DNA of 47,808 bases, from the NCBI GenBank assembly GCA_003210275.1, contig QCVU01000002.1:1-47808 (forward strand), read 5' to 3'. The stretch comes from Prochlorococcus sp. AG-686-M10. Its GTDB lineage: Bacteria; Cyanobacteriota; Cyanobacteriia; PCC-6307; Cyanobiaceae. The notes below the pieces were generated by a model, which ran no database searches, had not been told where the DNA came from, and saw only the letters and a program-made list of their open reading frames with translations. The position numbers and the translations under genes are program-made. How positions within the stretch are numbered: position 1 is the first letter of the stretch; each line of letters starts with the position of its first letter. Of this stretch, positions 1 to 11,268 are shown piece by piece.

Positions 1-264
1 ATCATCTGAAGAATCTTCTTCGGTTTTATAATCTTCTTTTTCTCCCATTAAAGCTGAAAGTTCTTCTTCTTCAATTGTGCTTATCTCTTGAGAATCTCCA
101 TCTTTTTCATTTACAAGTCTGCCTGATTCTTCTAGCCAAGATAGTAAATCAGGTTCTTCCCTTAATGGTAATACAGGGGCGGGGTCTTCTCTGTGATAAC
201 AAGTTAAAGCTGGGTTTACTTCAGCAATCTCATTTAATCTAATTTTGAGCTTATTAGAATTCAT
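1..264 (-). CDS. DUF3134-like cyanobacterial conserved protein (partial, runs off the window start)
   Basis: Reverse-strand ORF from ATG (CAT at 262-264) open to the window edge: MNSNKLKIRLNEIAEVNPALTCYHREDPAPVLPLREEPDLLSWLEESGRLVNEKDGDSQEISTIEEEELSALMGEKEDYKTEEDSSDD. The NPAL...PAPVLPLREEPDLLSWLEESGRL stretch resembles DUF3134 proteins. Confidence 0.6.
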   Translation of the reverse strand, partial: MNSNKLKIRLNEIAEVNPALTCYHREDPAPVLPLREEPDLLSWLEESGRLVNEKDGDSQEISTIEEEELSALMGEKEDYKTEEDSSDD

Positions 265-319
265 TTAAAATAAATTTCTATTTATATACCATAATACATA
301 AACATGCACTTGAAAAATT

Positions 320-514
320 TTGTTTGGTAAAGAAAATTTAAAATATTTTTTAATTTGGCCAGTTTCAGTTTTAATAGCTATTTTTTTAAAATACTATGGA
401 TTTTTAAAGCCAGATGTTTTATTAATTAATAATTATCTTGTCCTTTTACTAGTTTTTGGTCCAGCACTTGTAGTTACAATACTATTAGTTTTTAATAAAA
501 TTTTGAAAGCTTAA
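320..514 (+). CDS. small hydrophobic membrane protein, unknown function
   Basis: 64-aa ORF with a TTG start and two hydrophobic segments, upstream of argG. Confidence 0.5.
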   Translation: MFGKENLKYFLIWPVSVLIAIFLKYYGFLKPDVLLINNYLVLLLVFGPALVVTILLVFNKILKA

Positions 515-556
515 AGCAATTAAGATTTCAGATTTCTTCACTGGAGGTGAATTTTA

Positions 557-1768
557 ATGCAGCAGGTAAAAAAAGTCGTTCTAGCCTATTCTGGAGGGGT
601 TGATACTAGTGTCTGTATTCCATATTTAAAAAATGAATATGGAATCTCAGAAGTTGTAACTTTTGTAGCTGATCTTGGACAAGGAGATGACTTAGAGAGT
701 ATTAGACAAAAAGCCTTAAACTCAGGTGCGACAAAATCTATCATTGGTAATTTATTAAATAATTTTGTAGAAAAGTACGCTTTTCCTGCAATTAGAGCGA
801 ATGCACTTTACGGAGAAAAGTATCCTTTATCAACTGCTTTGGCCAGACCCTTGATAGCTGAGAATCTTGTAAATTTGGCAAGAGAACTAAATGCTGACGC
901 AGTGGCGCACGGTTGTACAGGAAAAGGAAATGATCAAGTAAGGTTTGATTTGGCTATTCATGCTTTAGGACCTGATTTACAGATAATTACACCTGCCAGA
1001 GAATGGAAGATGAGTAGAGAAGAAGCTATTTTGTATGGAGAAAAATTTGGAATTCCTGCTCCTGTTTCTAAGAAGTCACCTTATTCAATTGATGTAAACC
1101 TTCTTGGTCGTAGTATTGAAGCTGGGTTATTGGAAGATCCAATGGAAGAACCAAATGATGATGTTTTTGCTATGACTTCATCTATTAATGAAGCACCAAA
1201 TTTTCCAAAAGATATAGAAATTGTATTTCAAAATGGATTTCCTATTGCAATAGGAAATGAATATTTAAGCCCCGTAGAGATTATTCAAAAGGCTAATTCT
1301 TTAGCAGGAGAGCACGGCTTTGGTAGAATAGATATGATCGAAGATAGAGTTGTGGGTATTAAAAGTAGAGAAATTTATGAGGCGCCTGGCCTTTTACTTC
1401 TTATAAAAGCTCACAAAGAATTAGAAAGCATAACATTAAATCCAGATGTATTAGATTTTAAAAATTTAGTAGAAAAAAAATGGGGTCAATTAGTTTATCA
1501 GGGGTTTTGGTTTGGTCCTCTTAAGCAAGCATTGGATGGCTTTATTGATTCCACTCAAGCGTCTGTTAATGGTAAGGTGAAAATAAGATTACATAAGGGT
1601 AATGCAATAGTAATTGGTCGTTCTTCGGAAACAAATTCTCTCTACAGGCAAGACTTAGCAACTTATAGTAAAGATGATATTTTTAATCACAAACAAGCAG
1701 AAGGATTTATTTATATGTGGGGAATGTCTAATAAAATATGGGCAGAATTAAATTCAAAAAATGAATAA
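557..1768 (+). CDS. argG: argininosuccinate synthase
   Basis: 403 aa; N-terminal [20 protein letters not shown]-loop and [14 protein letters not shown] motif. SD-like GGAGG upstream. Confidence 0.98.
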   Translation: MQQVKKVVLAYSGGVDTSVCIPYLKNEYGISEVVTFVADLGQGDDLESIRQKALNSGATKSIIGNLLNNFVEKYAFPAIRANALYGEKYPLSTALARPLIAENLVNLARELNADAVAHGCTGKGNDQVRFDLAIHALGPDLQIITPAREWKMSREEAILYGEKFGIPAPVSKKSPYSIDVNLLGRSIEAGLLEDPMEEPNDDVFAMTSSINEAPNFPKDIEIVFQNGFPIAIGNEYLSPVEIIQKANSLAGEHGFGRIDMIEDRVVGIKSREIYEAPGLLLLIKAHKELESITLNPDVLDFKNLVEKKWGQLVYQGFWFGPLKQALDGFIDSTQASVNGKVKIRLHKGNAIVIGRSSETNSLYRQDLATYSKDDIFNHKQAEGFIYMWGMSNKIWAELNSKNE

Positions 1769-1781
1769 TTAAGATTCAAGT

Positions 1782-2243
1782 TTATTGAGGATCTTTAACT
1801 TGAGGAGATGGAGATTCAGAAGTTGCTGACTGTTTAACATTAGTTTCATCTTCTTTAGGTTCTGAATTATTAGTTGAATCGTTATTCTCAACTTCTTTTT
1901 TTTCTGATTGGTTAGATCCTTTACTTGAAGATCTTGGAGTTGGTAAAGGGCCTTCTTGTTTTACTGTCAAATATCTAATAACATCTTCGCTTAAACGCAT
2001 CGCTTTTTCTATTTTGAAAATATGTTGGCCATCACCTTGATGACTTAATTGAACATAAATCCCTTCTCTATGTTTTGCTATTTGATAAGCTAATCTCCTT
2101 TTACCTCTCATTTGACTATCAAGGATTTTACCCCCGAATTCCTCAAGAAGTTTATTATATTTATCTATATGATTTGTTACTTCGTCCTCTGCTATATCAG
2201 GACGAAGGATGTACATTGTTTCGTAATAAATTTGATCAGTCAT
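1782..2243 (-). CDS. rpsF: 30S ribosomal protein S6 with long low-complexity C-terminal tail
   Basis: [17 protein letters not shown]...[19 protein letters not shown] is typical S6. Internal ATG ([15 protein letters not shown]) preferred over the ORF start at 2255. Confidence 0.95.
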   Translation of the reverse strand: MTDQIYYETMYILRPDIAEDEVTNHIDKYNKLLEEFGGKILDSQMRGKRRLAYQIAKHREGIYVQLSHQGDGQHIFKIEKAMRLSEDVIRYLTVKQEGPLPTPRSSSKGSNQSEKKEVENNDSTNNSEPKEDETNVKQSATSESPSPQVKDPQ

Positions 2244-2351
2244 AATTTCAGACAAGGTCTTTGGCTCATAATTTGCTTAATGAGCGTCTGTTCATTTCTT
2301 ACGATACATTATCAAGGTCAAATTCTTTATAAATATTATTTATTTATTTGA

Positions 2352-3209
2352 TTAAAGATATTTTTTTAATGCATCATGCATAACTTCAAAAGGTACTTCT
2401 AATCCGTTTGTCCAGAATGATAATGATTTTGCTCCTTGAGCAATTAGCATTTTTGTGCCATCTATGGTCATGCATCCTTTTTTATCGCATAATTTCAAGA
2501 ACGGAGTAGGGGAAGGATTGTAAATTAGGTCATAAACAATTGTTTTTGAGTTAATAGAATTCCAAAAACTTTGACCAAATGGTATTACATCATCATTTGT
2601 GGTATTGCTCATTCCTACTGGAGTTGTATTGATTATTAAATCAGTTTCTTGAATTAAATTATCAATTTCGTCATTACTATTCAGCAAACCTTCTATTTCG
2701 ATGTCATTTTTAAAATTGGTAATTAATTCATTTAAAGAATCTTTATTGCGTGAAATAATGGTAACTTTTGATAATTTTAATTCTATTAGACCTTGAATTA
2801 CTGATCTTGCTGATCCTCCAGAGCCTAATATTAATGAACTCTTTTTTACTAAATTAAGGTTTTTTAAAGGATAGATAAATCCATCGATATCGGTATTTGT
2901 TCCAATCCAATCTTGATTGTTGTTCAACTTTAGGGTGTTAATAGCCTTTACTTTTTTTGCAACTGGAGATATTTCACTACAAATATCAAATACTCTTTGT
3001 TTAAAAGGAATCGTAATGTTCAGGCCTTTACAATTCATTTTTTTTAAAGAATTAACAACTATATCTAAGTCTTCATTTTTACAAGGAATAGCCATATAAA
3101 TTAAATCGAGGCCTAAATATTGAATGGCTGCATTCTGCATAATTGGAGATAAAGAATGACTTACTGGGTTTCCAATCAAAGCAAGAAATGATGTTTTACT
3201 TGTAATCAT
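2352..3209 (-). CDS. aroE: shikimate dehydrogenase
   Basis: FLALIGNPVSHSLSPIMQNAAI, NITIPFK and GSGGSARSVI motifs. Confidence 0.96.
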   Translation of the reverse strand: MITSKTSFLALIGNPVSHSLSPIMQNAAIQYLGLDLIYMAIPCKNEDLDIVVNSLKKMNCKGLNITIPFKQRVFDICSEISPVAKKVKAINTLKLNNNQDWIGTNTDIDGFIYPLKNLNLVKKSSLILGSGGSARSVIQGLIELKLSKVTIISRNKDSLNELITNFKNDIEIEGLLNSNDEIDNLIQETDLIINTTPVGMSNTTNDDVIPFGQSFWNSINSKTIVYDLIYNPSPTPFLKLCDKKGCMTIDGTKMLIAQGAKSLSFWTNGLEVPFEVMHDALKKYL

Positions 3210-3326
3210 TTTTAAGAGAAATTTTGCAGAAAAATTGTGATCTGTTCGGGAACCACACCTCGTTTTAGAGTAACAATAATGTCGTCAATGACCGATTATG
3301 GAGAATATTAAATAGAGTATTAACTC

Positions 3327-5231
3327 ATGGGGAAGGTTGTTGGAATCGATTTAGGGACAACTAATAGTTGTGTTGCTGTTATGGAAGGTGGTAAACCTAC
3401 TGTAATAGCAAATGCAGAGGGTTTCAGAACAACACCTTCTGTTGTCGCATATACAAAGAATCAAGATCAGCTAGTTGGGCAGATAGCAAAGCGACAAGCT
3501 GTTATGAATCCTGAAAATACTTTTTATTCAGCCAAACGTTTTGTTGGACGAAGAGTGGATGAGGTTAACGATGAATCAAAAGATGTTAGTTATGGTATTG
3601 AAAAGGCTGGTTCAAATGTAAAATTAAAATGTCCAATCTTAGATAAACAATTTTCTCCTGAAGAAGTAAGTGCTCAGGTTTTAAGAAAACTCTCCGATGA
3701 TGCAGGTAAATATTTAGGAGAAAATATCACTCAAGCTGTTATAACTGTTCCTGCTTATTTTAATGATTCTCAAAGACAAGCTACAAAAGATGCAGGTAAG
3801 ATAGCAGGGCTTGAAGTTTTAAGGATAATAAACGAGCCTACAGCTGCTGCATTGGCTTATGGTTTAGATAAAAAAAGTAACGAAAGAATACTAGTTTTTG
3901 ATCTAGGCGGTGGAACTTTTGACGTTTCAGTTTTAGAAGTTGGAGATGGTGTTTTCGAAGTCCTATCAACTTCTGGGGATACTCATTTAGGGGGTGATGA
4001 TTTTGATAGATGTATTGTTGATCATTTAGCAAGTATTTTTAAAAGTAATGAAGGTATTGATTTAAGACAGGACAAACAAGCTTTGCAACGTCTTACAGAA
4101 GCTGCTGAAAAGGCAAAAATTGAACTTTCAAATGCCACTCAAAGCGAAATTAACTTGCCTTTCATAACCGCTACTCCAGAAGGTCCAAAGCATCTTGATT
4201 TAAATCTCACTAGAGCTAATTTTGAGGAACTTGCTTCTAAATTAATTGATAGATGTAGAGTTCCTGTAGAACAAGCTCTTAAGGATGCCAAGCTATCTAC
4301 AGGAGAGATCGATGAAATAGTAATGGTTGGTGGTTCAACTAGAATGCCTGCTGTTCAAGAATTAGTTAAGAGAGTTACTGGTAAAGATCCTAATCAAACT
4401 GTAAATCCAGATGAGGTTGTAGCTGTGGGTGCAGCTATTCAAGGAGGAGTTTTAGCGGGTGAAGTTAAAGATATATTGTTGCTAGACGTTACTCCCTTAT
4501 CTCTTGGTGTAGAGACATTGGGGGGAGTAATGACAAAAATGATTACTCGTAACACAACCGTGCCAACAAAAAAATCTGAGACATATTCAACTGCTGTTGA
4601 TGGTCAAACTAATGTCGAGATTCATGTTTTGCAGGGTGAGAGAGAAATGGCCTCAGATAATAAAAGTTTAGGAACCTTTAGACTTGATGGTATTCCCTCT
4701 GCTCCAAGAGGTGTTCCGCAAATAGAAGTAACATTTGATATTGATGCAAATGGAATTTTAAGCGTTACCGCGAAAGATAAAGGAAGTGGTAAGGAACAAT
4801 CCATTTCCATAACAGGTGCCTCAACTCTTTCGGATAATGAGGTTGATAAAATGGTCAAAGATGCCGAATCAAACGCTTCTGTTGACAAAGAAAAAAGAGA
4901 GAAAATTGATTTAAAGAATCAAGCTGAAACTCTTGTTTATCAAACAGAAAAACAGTTGGGAGAACTTGGTGATAAGGTTGATGCTTCCGCTAAAACTAAG
5001 GTAGAAGAAAAAAGTAAAGCATTAAAAGAAGCAACTTCAAAAGATGATTATGAATCTATGAAGAAATTGTTAGAAGAACTTCAGCAAGAGCTTTACGCAA
5101 TAGGTTCCTCTGTTTATCAACAGCCAGGTAATCAGCCTCCAGCACCAGGTAGCCCCGACTCAAATGAATCTAATGAAAAAGGTAGTGATGATGATGTTAT
5201 TGACGCAGATTTTACAGAGACAAAAGATTAA
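3327..5231 (+). CDS. dnaK: molecular chaperone DnaK (Hsp70)
   Basis: [41 protein letters not shown] and [12 protein letters not shown]-terminus. Confidence 0.98.
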   Translation: MGKVVGIDLGTTNSCVAVMEGGKPTVIANAEGFRTTPSVVAYTKNQDQLVGQIAKRQAVMNPENTFYSAKRFVGRRVDEVNDESKDVSYGIEKAGSNVKLKCPILDKQFSPEEVSAQVLRKLSDDAGKYLGENITQAVITVPAYFNDSQRQATKDAGKIAGLEVLRIINEPTAAALAYGLDKKSNERILVFDLGGGTFDVSVLEVGDGVFEVLSTSGDTHLGGDDFDRCIVDHLASIFKSNEGIDLRQDKQALQRLTEAAEKAKIELSNATQSEINLPFITATPEGPKHLDLNLTRANFEELASKLIDRCRVPVEQALKDAKLSTGEIDEIVMVGGSTRMPAVQELVKRVTGKDPNQTVNPDEVVAVGAAIQGGVLAGEVKDILLLDVTPLSLGVETLGGVMTKMITRNTTVPTKKSETYSTAVDGQTNVEIHVLQGEREMASDNKSLGTFRLDGIPSAPRGVPQIEVTFDIDANGILSVTAKDKGSGKEQSISITGASTLSDNEVDKMVKDAESNASVDKEKREKIDLKNQAETLVYQTEKQLGELGDKVDASAKTKVEEKSKALKEATSKDDYESMKKLLEELQQELYAIGSSVYQQPGNQPPAPGSPDSNESNEKGSDDDVIDADFTETKD

Positions 5232-6310
5232 AGAAGATGATTTTTAATCTCAGTTGATATCCATTTAGAACAAGCAGGGGCAAGTAATATTCCATTTTTA
5301 TAAAAACCAGTACATAAAATTAACCCTTTTTCTAAACTTTTTAAAATCGGTGATGGTTCACCTTCTGGGCGAGACCTTATACCAAACCATTTATTAGTAA
5401 TATTATTTTTATTCAGCCACTGAGGTTTATTTTCTAGGAAATCTGTAAGTTCTTCAAATGTATTTTCTTTTGGTTCAATGTCATATTCGTCGGTAGATCC
5501 AATAATTAGCTTGTTCTTGTTTGTTCGAAGAAAATTTTTACCATTTATGCTGAAATGTTTAGGGAGAGATAGAAAATTAATCTCTTTTTCATTGATAGAA
5601 ATTTCTATAGCCTGACCTAACACAGGCTTTAACTTTATGTTATGACAATTCAAGTCAATTAATTTAATAGCATCAAGAGAGTTGCATAAAACTATGACAT
5701 CACTTGCAATTTCAAGTTTATTGCGGCACGTTGAAATCCATTGATTATTTAATTTTTTTATTTTTACTATTTCTTCATTAATAAAATTAATCTTTTTATC
5801 TTTTAGGACAATATTTAATGTTTTTAATAATGCAATAGGATCTATCCTGCCGTCTTGATCAGATATGATTCCTGTCAGGTTATTTATGTTGAATATTTTA
5901 TTAATATTTTGAATAATGGTGGAATTTTCTTCTAAAACTCTTAAATAACGCATTGGATGATGAGAAATAAACTTACTTAGTTTTTCAAATTTTTTTTGTT
6001 CTGTTGTTAGTTGGATTAATGGTTTCTCAATGTTTAAAGTTTTATTGTATTTTTGAAGAAATTTTATCCACTTTGGCCATAATTCATTACTTTTTTTTCT
6101 AAGTTCCCAACTTCTGCCTTTACTTTTTTGATACATATTACTTATTAGAAGACCTAATGATGCATTACTAGCATTTTTACTTTTTTGTGGATCTGCAATA
6201 GTTATCTTAAAACCTTGTTTAGATAGCTCCAATGCGTTAAATTTTCCAATAATTCCTGATCCTATAATTAATATGTGAGAATTTTTAAAACTCTTCTTTA
6301 ATACTTTCAT
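5228..6310 (-). CDS. FAD-dependent oxidoreductase, DAO/glycine oxidase-like family
   Basis: N-terminal [22 protein letters not shown] dinucleotide-binding motif; C-terminal [37 protein letters not shown] typical of DAO family. Overlaps the dnaK end convergently by 4 nt. Confidence 0.8.
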   Translation of the reverse strand: MKVLKKSFKNSHILIIGSGIIGKFNALELSKQGFKITIADPQKSKNASNASLGLLISNMYQKSKGRSWELRKKSNELWPKWIKFLQKYNKTLNIEKPLIQLTTEQKKFEKLSKFISHHPMRYLRVLEENSTIIQNINKIFNINNLTGIISDQDGRIDPIALLKTLNIVLKDKKINFINEEIVKIKKLNNQWISTCRNKLEIASDVIVLCNSLDAIKLIDLNCHNIKLKPVLGQAIEISINEKEINFLSLPKHFSINGKNFLRTNKNKLIIGSTDEYDIEPKENTFEELTDFLENKPQWLNKNNITNKWFGIRSRPEGEPSPILKSLEKGLILCTGFYKNGILLAPACSKWISTEIKNHLL

Positions 6311-6358
6311 TGATATATTATAAGTAGTTAATCAAAAGATTAAATAATTTAGATTTTT

Positions 6359-7213
6359 TTGGAAAAACCATCAATCATTTTAAGAACTGTATGTCCTGAT
6401 CGTCCTGGATTAGTTAGTCAATTAACTAGCTGGATATCTAATTATGGTGGCAATATAAAGCATTCAGATCATCATACAGATCAAGATGCAGGATTATTTT
6501 TGAGTAGAATTGAATGGGATAGATGTGATTTATCAATTAACAAATCTGAAATTTATGAGCAATTTGAAAAAATTGCAATAGATATAAATGGCAATTTTAA
6601 TATTAATTATTCAGATGAGATACCAAATGTAGCAATTTTTGTAAGTAAGCAAAACCACTGCTTAATAGATTTGCTTTGGCGAGTAAGAAATAGTGAATTA
6701 AAAATGAATGTACCTTTAATAATTTCTAATCATCCTGATCTAAAAAGTATTGCTAAGGATTTTAATGCTAAATTTTTTTATGTTGATACATCTAATTCTT
6801 CAAAATCTAATGTAGAAAAACAAATTTTAAATTTGTTAAAAGATTTTGATATTGAACTCGTTGTGTTAGCTAAATATATGCAAATTTTAAGTGATTCTTT
6901 TTTGAAAAGTTTTTCTTCAATTATAAATATACATCATTCTTTTTTGCCTGCATTTAAAGGCGCACAACCTTATCATCGAGCATGGAAGAGAGGTGTGAAA
7001 TTAATTGGTGCAACTGCACATTATGTTACTCAAGACTTAGATGAAGGGCCAATAATTGAGCAATGTACTGTAAATGTAAGTCATAGGGATGAGGTTGCTG
7101 ATTTGATTAGAAAAGGACGAGATATTGAGAGGATAGCTCTTGCAAGAGCAGTAAGATTACATTTAAATCATCAGATTTTTGTATACGATTGCAAAACGGC
7201 TGTTTTTGATTAA
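6359..7213 (+). CDS. purU: formyltetrahydrofolate deformylase
   Basis: N-terminal ACT-like region (TVCPDRPGLVSQLTSWI) plus formyltransferase domain (INIHHSFLPAFKGAQPYHRAWKRGVKLIGATAHYVT). TTG start. Confidence 0.95.
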   Translation: MEKPSIILRTVCPDRPGLVSQLTSWISNYGGNIKHSDHHTDQDAGLFLSRIEWDRCDLSINKSEIYEQFEKIAIDINGNFNINYSDEIPNVAIFVSKQNHCLIDLLWRVRNSELKMNVPLIISNHPDLKSIAKDFNAKFFYVDTSNSSKSNVEKQILNLLKDFDIELVVLAKYMQILSDSFLKSFSSIINIHHSFLPAFKGAQPYHRAWKRGVKLIGATAHYVTQDLDEGPIIEQCTVNVSHRDEVADLIRKGRDIERIALARAVRLHLNHQIFVYDCKTAVFD

Positions 7214-7227
7214 AAATCAGTTTTTTT
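7200..7227 (+). terminator. possible rho-independent terminator of purU
   Basis: CTGTTTTTGATTAAAAATCAG imperfect hairpin (one bulge) followed by TTTTTTT, overlapping the purU stop. Weak and A/T-rich. Confidence 0.35.
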
Positions 7228-8584
7228 ACTCTTCTAATTCAATTTGTATTTGTCTCTCATAAATAGATTTTTCATTAAACGCTCTTGCAATTAAAAAACT
7301 TGTAATACAACTAATTAGAACAGGTTTCATTATTAATAAATTTTTTGTTAGTGCAAAAGCTAAGAACATAGCTGTTATAGGTGTTCTGGAACATCCTGCT
7401 ACAAATGCCCCCATCCCAGCAAAGATATATGTACTTGGGGCATGACCTGTGGCAATTTCTACCCAGTTTCCCATTATTAACCCTATAGCTCCACCCAACG
7501 TGAGCATTGGATAGAATAATCCTCCAGGTGCTCCTGAAGCGGCAGCTAAACCAGTTGTTATAAAAAGTATAAATACAGCTAAAAGAGCTATTTCAATACT
7601 GGTATTTTTTTCAGCTATTATGGTTTGTAATTCATCTAAATTGTGAAAAGAGCTAGGTAAAAAAGAATAAATGCTCCCAAGTAAAAGTCCGCAAATGCTC
7701 ATTTTTAAAATAAATTTATTTTTATACCATTTTTTTCCAAGATCTTGCATAAAAAGAACATACTTGCTGTAAAGTTCTGCAAATAATCCAATAATAACTC
7801 CCAGTAATAAAAGATAAATAAAATCTATTGGTAAGAAAAAGACAGATGGATCATATTCTTTTTGGATTAAAAATCCTAGGTTGAAGTCAAAACCTCCTGC
7901 TTTTGGGTCTAAACCCAAGGCTTGAATAATATCTGCAGAAGAATCTGCTATGAATGTTGTTATTACAACTATTAATAAGATTACCGGCTTTGCAGAATTT
8001 AATAATTCTTCAATAGCATAAACAAATCCACCTAAAGGAGCACTAAATACCGCAGCGATCCCTGCACCGCCTCCTGCTGCAACAAGTACTCTTCTAAATG
8101 CCAGAGGTGCTTTAAGCCATCGTGCCATTTGCCAAGCAACTGATCCTCCCATTTGAACTGATGGGCCTTCAGGGCCTAAAGGGAAACCACTACCAATTGC
8201 AATTATTCCAGATATTAATTTAACTAATCCAACTTTTAGATTCATGGGTACTTTTTTATGCCTTAAGAATCCCATGATTTGACTTACACCAGAACCTTTA
8301 GCAGCTGGAGCAATATTTTTAATTAAAAATCCTGCTATTGCTCCACCAACAGCACCAAATGCTGGTAAAACTGCAATGGATGGAAAATGATCTAAAAGTT
8401 CTAATCTCCAATCATTTATAAAATAAATACCAGTTTTAAAAGAAATACTAGTTATTGATGCTCCTAATCCTGTAAATAGAATCGATATTACGACGACAAA
8501 AGATCTTTGTTTAAGTAATTTTTTAATGCTTCGAGAGGAGTTATTACTAGTGTTTTGAATATTTTCTTTTATTTGGTTTTGCAT
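7226..8584 (-). CDS. ClC-family chloride channel/transporter
   Basis: Polytopic; GSGFPLGPEGPSVQMGG and AAGGGAGIAAVFSAPLGGFVYAIEEL selectivity-filter motifs. Confidence 0.93.
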   Translation of the reverse strand: MQNQIKENIQNTSNNSSRSIKKLLKQRSFVVVISILFTGLGASITSISFKTGIYFINDWRLELLDHFPSIAVLPAFGAVGGAIAGFLIKNIAPAAKGSGVSQIMGFLRHKKVPMNLKVGLVKLISGIIAIGSGFPLGPEGPSVQMGGSVAWQMARWLKAPLAFRRVLVAAGGGAGIAAVFSAPLGGFVYAIEELLNSAKPVILLIVVITTFIADSSADIIQALGLDPKAGGFDFNLGFLIQKEYDPSVFFLPIDFIYLLLLGVIIGLFAELYSKYVLFMQDLGKKWYKNKFILKMSICGLLLGSIYSFLPSSFHNLDELQTIIAEKNTSIEIALLAVFILFITTGLAAASGAPGGLFYPMLTLGGAIGLIMGNWVEIATGHAPSTYIFAGMGAFVAGCSRTPITAMFLAFALTKNLLIMKPVLISCITSFLIARAFNEKSIYERQIQIELEE

Positions 8585-8593
8585 AGTTCATTA

Positions 8594-11167
8594 TCATTTT
8601 GACAAATTAAAATTTTCTATTTCATCAAATTGAAGATAACGATAAAGTTCATCAGAGTATGGATATATTTTGTCTTTAGTAATATGTTGATACTCATTTA
8701 CAGTAGGTATTTTCCCTAGCAGAGCACAAACTGCTGCTAATTCAGCACTTCCTAAAAATACCTGGGCATTTTTGCCAAGTCTATTATCAAAATTTCGTGT
8801 GCTGGTTGAGAAGACTACAGAACCTTCATCTACTCTTGCTTGATTTCCCATGCATAATGAACAACCTGGTAACTCTAATTTTGCCCCACATTTTTCAAAT
8901 ATTTCATAGTATCCCTCTGCTTTGAGAGTTTCCTCATCCATTTTTGTTGGAGGGCAAATCCAAAGTTTTGCATTTAATTGTTCTATACCCTCGAGAACCT
9001 TAGCAGCAGCTCTGTAATGTCCGATATTAGTCATGCATGATCCTATAAAGACTTCATCGATCTCAGTATTTTCTACTTTTTGAATTTCTTTGACATTATC
9101 TGGATCATTTGGGCAAGCTACTATTGGTTGTGTAACTTCAGCAAGGTCTATTTCTATTATCTCTTCATAAGAGGCATTTTCATCTGGTTGAATTAATTCA
9201 GGTTGTTTGAGCCAAGTCTTCATATCAATAATTCTTCTTGATATTGATTTTGCATCTTCATAATTACTTTCTATCATTTTCTCTAAGAGGCAAATGTTAC
9301 TTTTTAAATATTCTTCTACAGTTTTATGTGATAAGAGTATTGTGCTCCCAGCGCAGGAGCGTTCAGCTGTGGCATCAGTCAATTCAAAAGCTTGTTCAAG
9401 TTTTAAATCAGGTAAACCTTCTATTTCCATAATTTTCCCGTTGAATATATTTTGCTTATTTTCTTTGGCAACTGTTAATAGACCTTTTTTAATTGCAAAG
9501 AGTGGAATTGCATTGACAAGATCTCGTAGTGTGATTCCTGGTAGTAAACTTCCTCTAAATTTTACTAATACTGATTCTGGCATATTTAATGGCATTGATC
9601 CTATTGCTGCAGCAAAAGCAACAATACCTGAGCCTCCTGGGAAGGAAATTCCAAGAGGGAATCTTGTATGACTATCACCACCTGTTCCCACAGTGTCAGG
9701 AAGAAGCATTCTATTCAGCCAACTATGGATTATGCCGTCTCCAGGTTTAAGGGCTACACCACCTCTTTGTGATATAAAATCAGGCAATTCTTGATGCGTC
9801 ACTAAATCAACTGGTTTAGGATATGCAGCAGTATGACAAAAACTTTGCATTACTAAATCCGCAGTAAAACCTAAACAAGCTAGTTCTTTAAGTTCATCTC
9901 TAGTCATTGGACCAGTTGTATCTTGGCTACCAACAGTTGTCATAATGGGTTCACATGTCGTGCCAGGAAGAACTCCTTCTAATCCACATGCCTTACCTAC
10001 TATTTTTTGTGCTTGAGTAAACCCAGTATTAATCTCTTTTGGACTTTTTGGACGTATAAATATTTCACTGGGCTCTAATTCAAGTTTTTTTCTGATTTTA
10101 TCGGTGAGAGATCTTCCAATCATAAGATTTATTCTTCCACCAGCTTGAATTTCATCTGTAAGTGTTGATGGGTTTAATTTGAAATGACTAATTACTAATT
10201 CAGTATTTGTAATTTTATCTATTTTTTTAATGAGACCTTCATAGGGCAATATTTTTAGTAAATCACCAGTCTTAATGTCAGAGACATCAGTTTCAATTGG
10301 AAGAGCGCCTGAATCTTGGGCGGTATTAAAGAAAATTGGTGCTATTTTGTTTCCTATTATTATCCCACCAGTTTTTTTATTAGGAACAAAGGGAATATTT
10401 TCGCCTATATGCCAAATAACAGAATTAATGGCAGATTTTCTTGAACTTCCAGTGCCAACAACATCTCCAACATAAGCTATTTGTATATTCTGCTTTTTAA
10501 GATCATCAAGAGTTTTAAGTCCATCTTGCCTCTTGAATTCAAGCATGGATAATGAGTGAAGTGGTATATCTGGACGGGTTGTAGCATGAACTGCCGGAGA
10601 TAAGTCATCAGTATTTGTTTCACCATCAATTTTGAATGCTAAACATGTAATTTCTTTTGGAAGAGAAGTTTTAGTTGTAAACCATTCTGCATTCGCCCAA
10701 CTATTTATAACCTCTTTTGCATAAATATTATTTTGAGATAAATCAAAAATATCATTAGCTGCATCGTAAACAAGGATAATATTCTTTAAAACTTGTGCTG
10801 CTTCTTGGGCAAGTAAATTGTTTTTACTTTTGAGTATCTCAATAAGTGAATTAACGTTATATCCTCCGATCATTGTTCCCAGAATTTGTATCGCTTTTTG
10901 GGAATTAATGAATTTGCAATCTTTTTCTTTATTAACAATCGCTGTAAGCCAGCTTGCTTTTATGTATGCTGCTTCATCCACTCCTGGCGGTACTCTATTA
11001 ATAAGTAAATCCAGTAGATATTCACTTTCGGAATTATTTTCTTGTTCTAATAGTTGTGTAACACAATTTATCTGCTCTGCATTGAGAGGTAATGGAGGGA
11101 TGCCTTGAGCAGCTCTTTCAGCTACGTGGTCGGTATAATCTTTGAGCAATGTTTCCAATTTCTTCAT
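8594..11167 (-). CDS. acnB: aconitate hydratase B
   Basis: 857 aa; GDSHTRFPLGISFPGGSG, FIGSCMTNIGHYRAAAKVLEG and PGCSLCMGNQARV; AcnB domain order. Confidence 0.97.
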   Translation of the reverse strand: MKKLETLLKDYTDHVAERAAQGIPPLPLNAEQINCVTQLLEQENNSESEYLLDLLINRVPPGVDEAAYIKASWLTAIVNKEKDCKFINSQKAIQILGTMIGGYNVNSLIEILKSKNNLLAQEAAQVLKNIILVYDAANDIFDLSQNNIYAKEVINSWANAEWFTTKTSLPKEITCLAFKIDGETNTDDLSPAVHATTRPDIPLHSLSMLEFKRQDGLKTLDDLKKQNIQIAYVGDVVGTGSSRKSAINSVIWHIGENIPFVPNKKTGGIIIGNKIAPIFFNTAQDSGALPIETDVSDIKTGDLLKILPYEGLIKKIDKITNTELVISHFKLNPSTLTDEIQAGGRINLMIGRSLTDKIRKKLELEPSEIFIRPKSPKEINTGFTQAQKIVGKACGLEGVLPGTTCEPIMTTVGSQDTTGPMTRDELKELACLGFTADLVMQSFCHTAAYPKPVDLVTHQELPDFISQRGGVALKPGDGIIHSWLNRMLLPDTVGTGGDSHTRFPLGISFPGGSGIVAFAAAIGSMPLNMPESVLVKFRGSLLPGITLRDLVNAIPLFAIKKGLLTVAKENKQNIFNGKIMEIEGLPDLKLEQAFELTDATAERSCAGSTILLSHKTVEEYLKSNICLLEKMIESNYEDAKSISRRIIDMKTWLKQPELIQPDENASYEEIIEIDLAEVTQPIVACPNDPDNVKEIQKVENTEIDEVFIGSCMTNIGHYRAAAKVLEGIEQLNAKLWICPPTKMDEETLKAEGYYEIFEKCGAKLELPGCSLCMGNQARVDEGSVVFSTSTRNFDNRLGKNAQVFLGSAELAAVCALLGKIPTVNEYQHITKDKIYPYSDELYRYLQFDEIENFNLSK

Positions 11168-11268
11168 TTGTGAGGTTTAATGCCTAATCTATTGTTATTT
11201 TTAATATTGATAAGGAGAGTATTCATCAATGCTTTTTTAAATATTCAAACTCCTTAATTAATTAATTA

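Noticed and set aside
4622-4888. 88-aa ORF antisense to dnaK (and 3838..4032)
   Set aside because: Within conserved dnaK coding sequence; no independent support.
9294-9671. 125-aa ORF antisense to acnB (also 9238..9432, 10275..10475, 10818..11108)
   Set aside because: Lies wholly within a strongly supported acnB coding frame; sequence looks like reverse-complement coding shadow.
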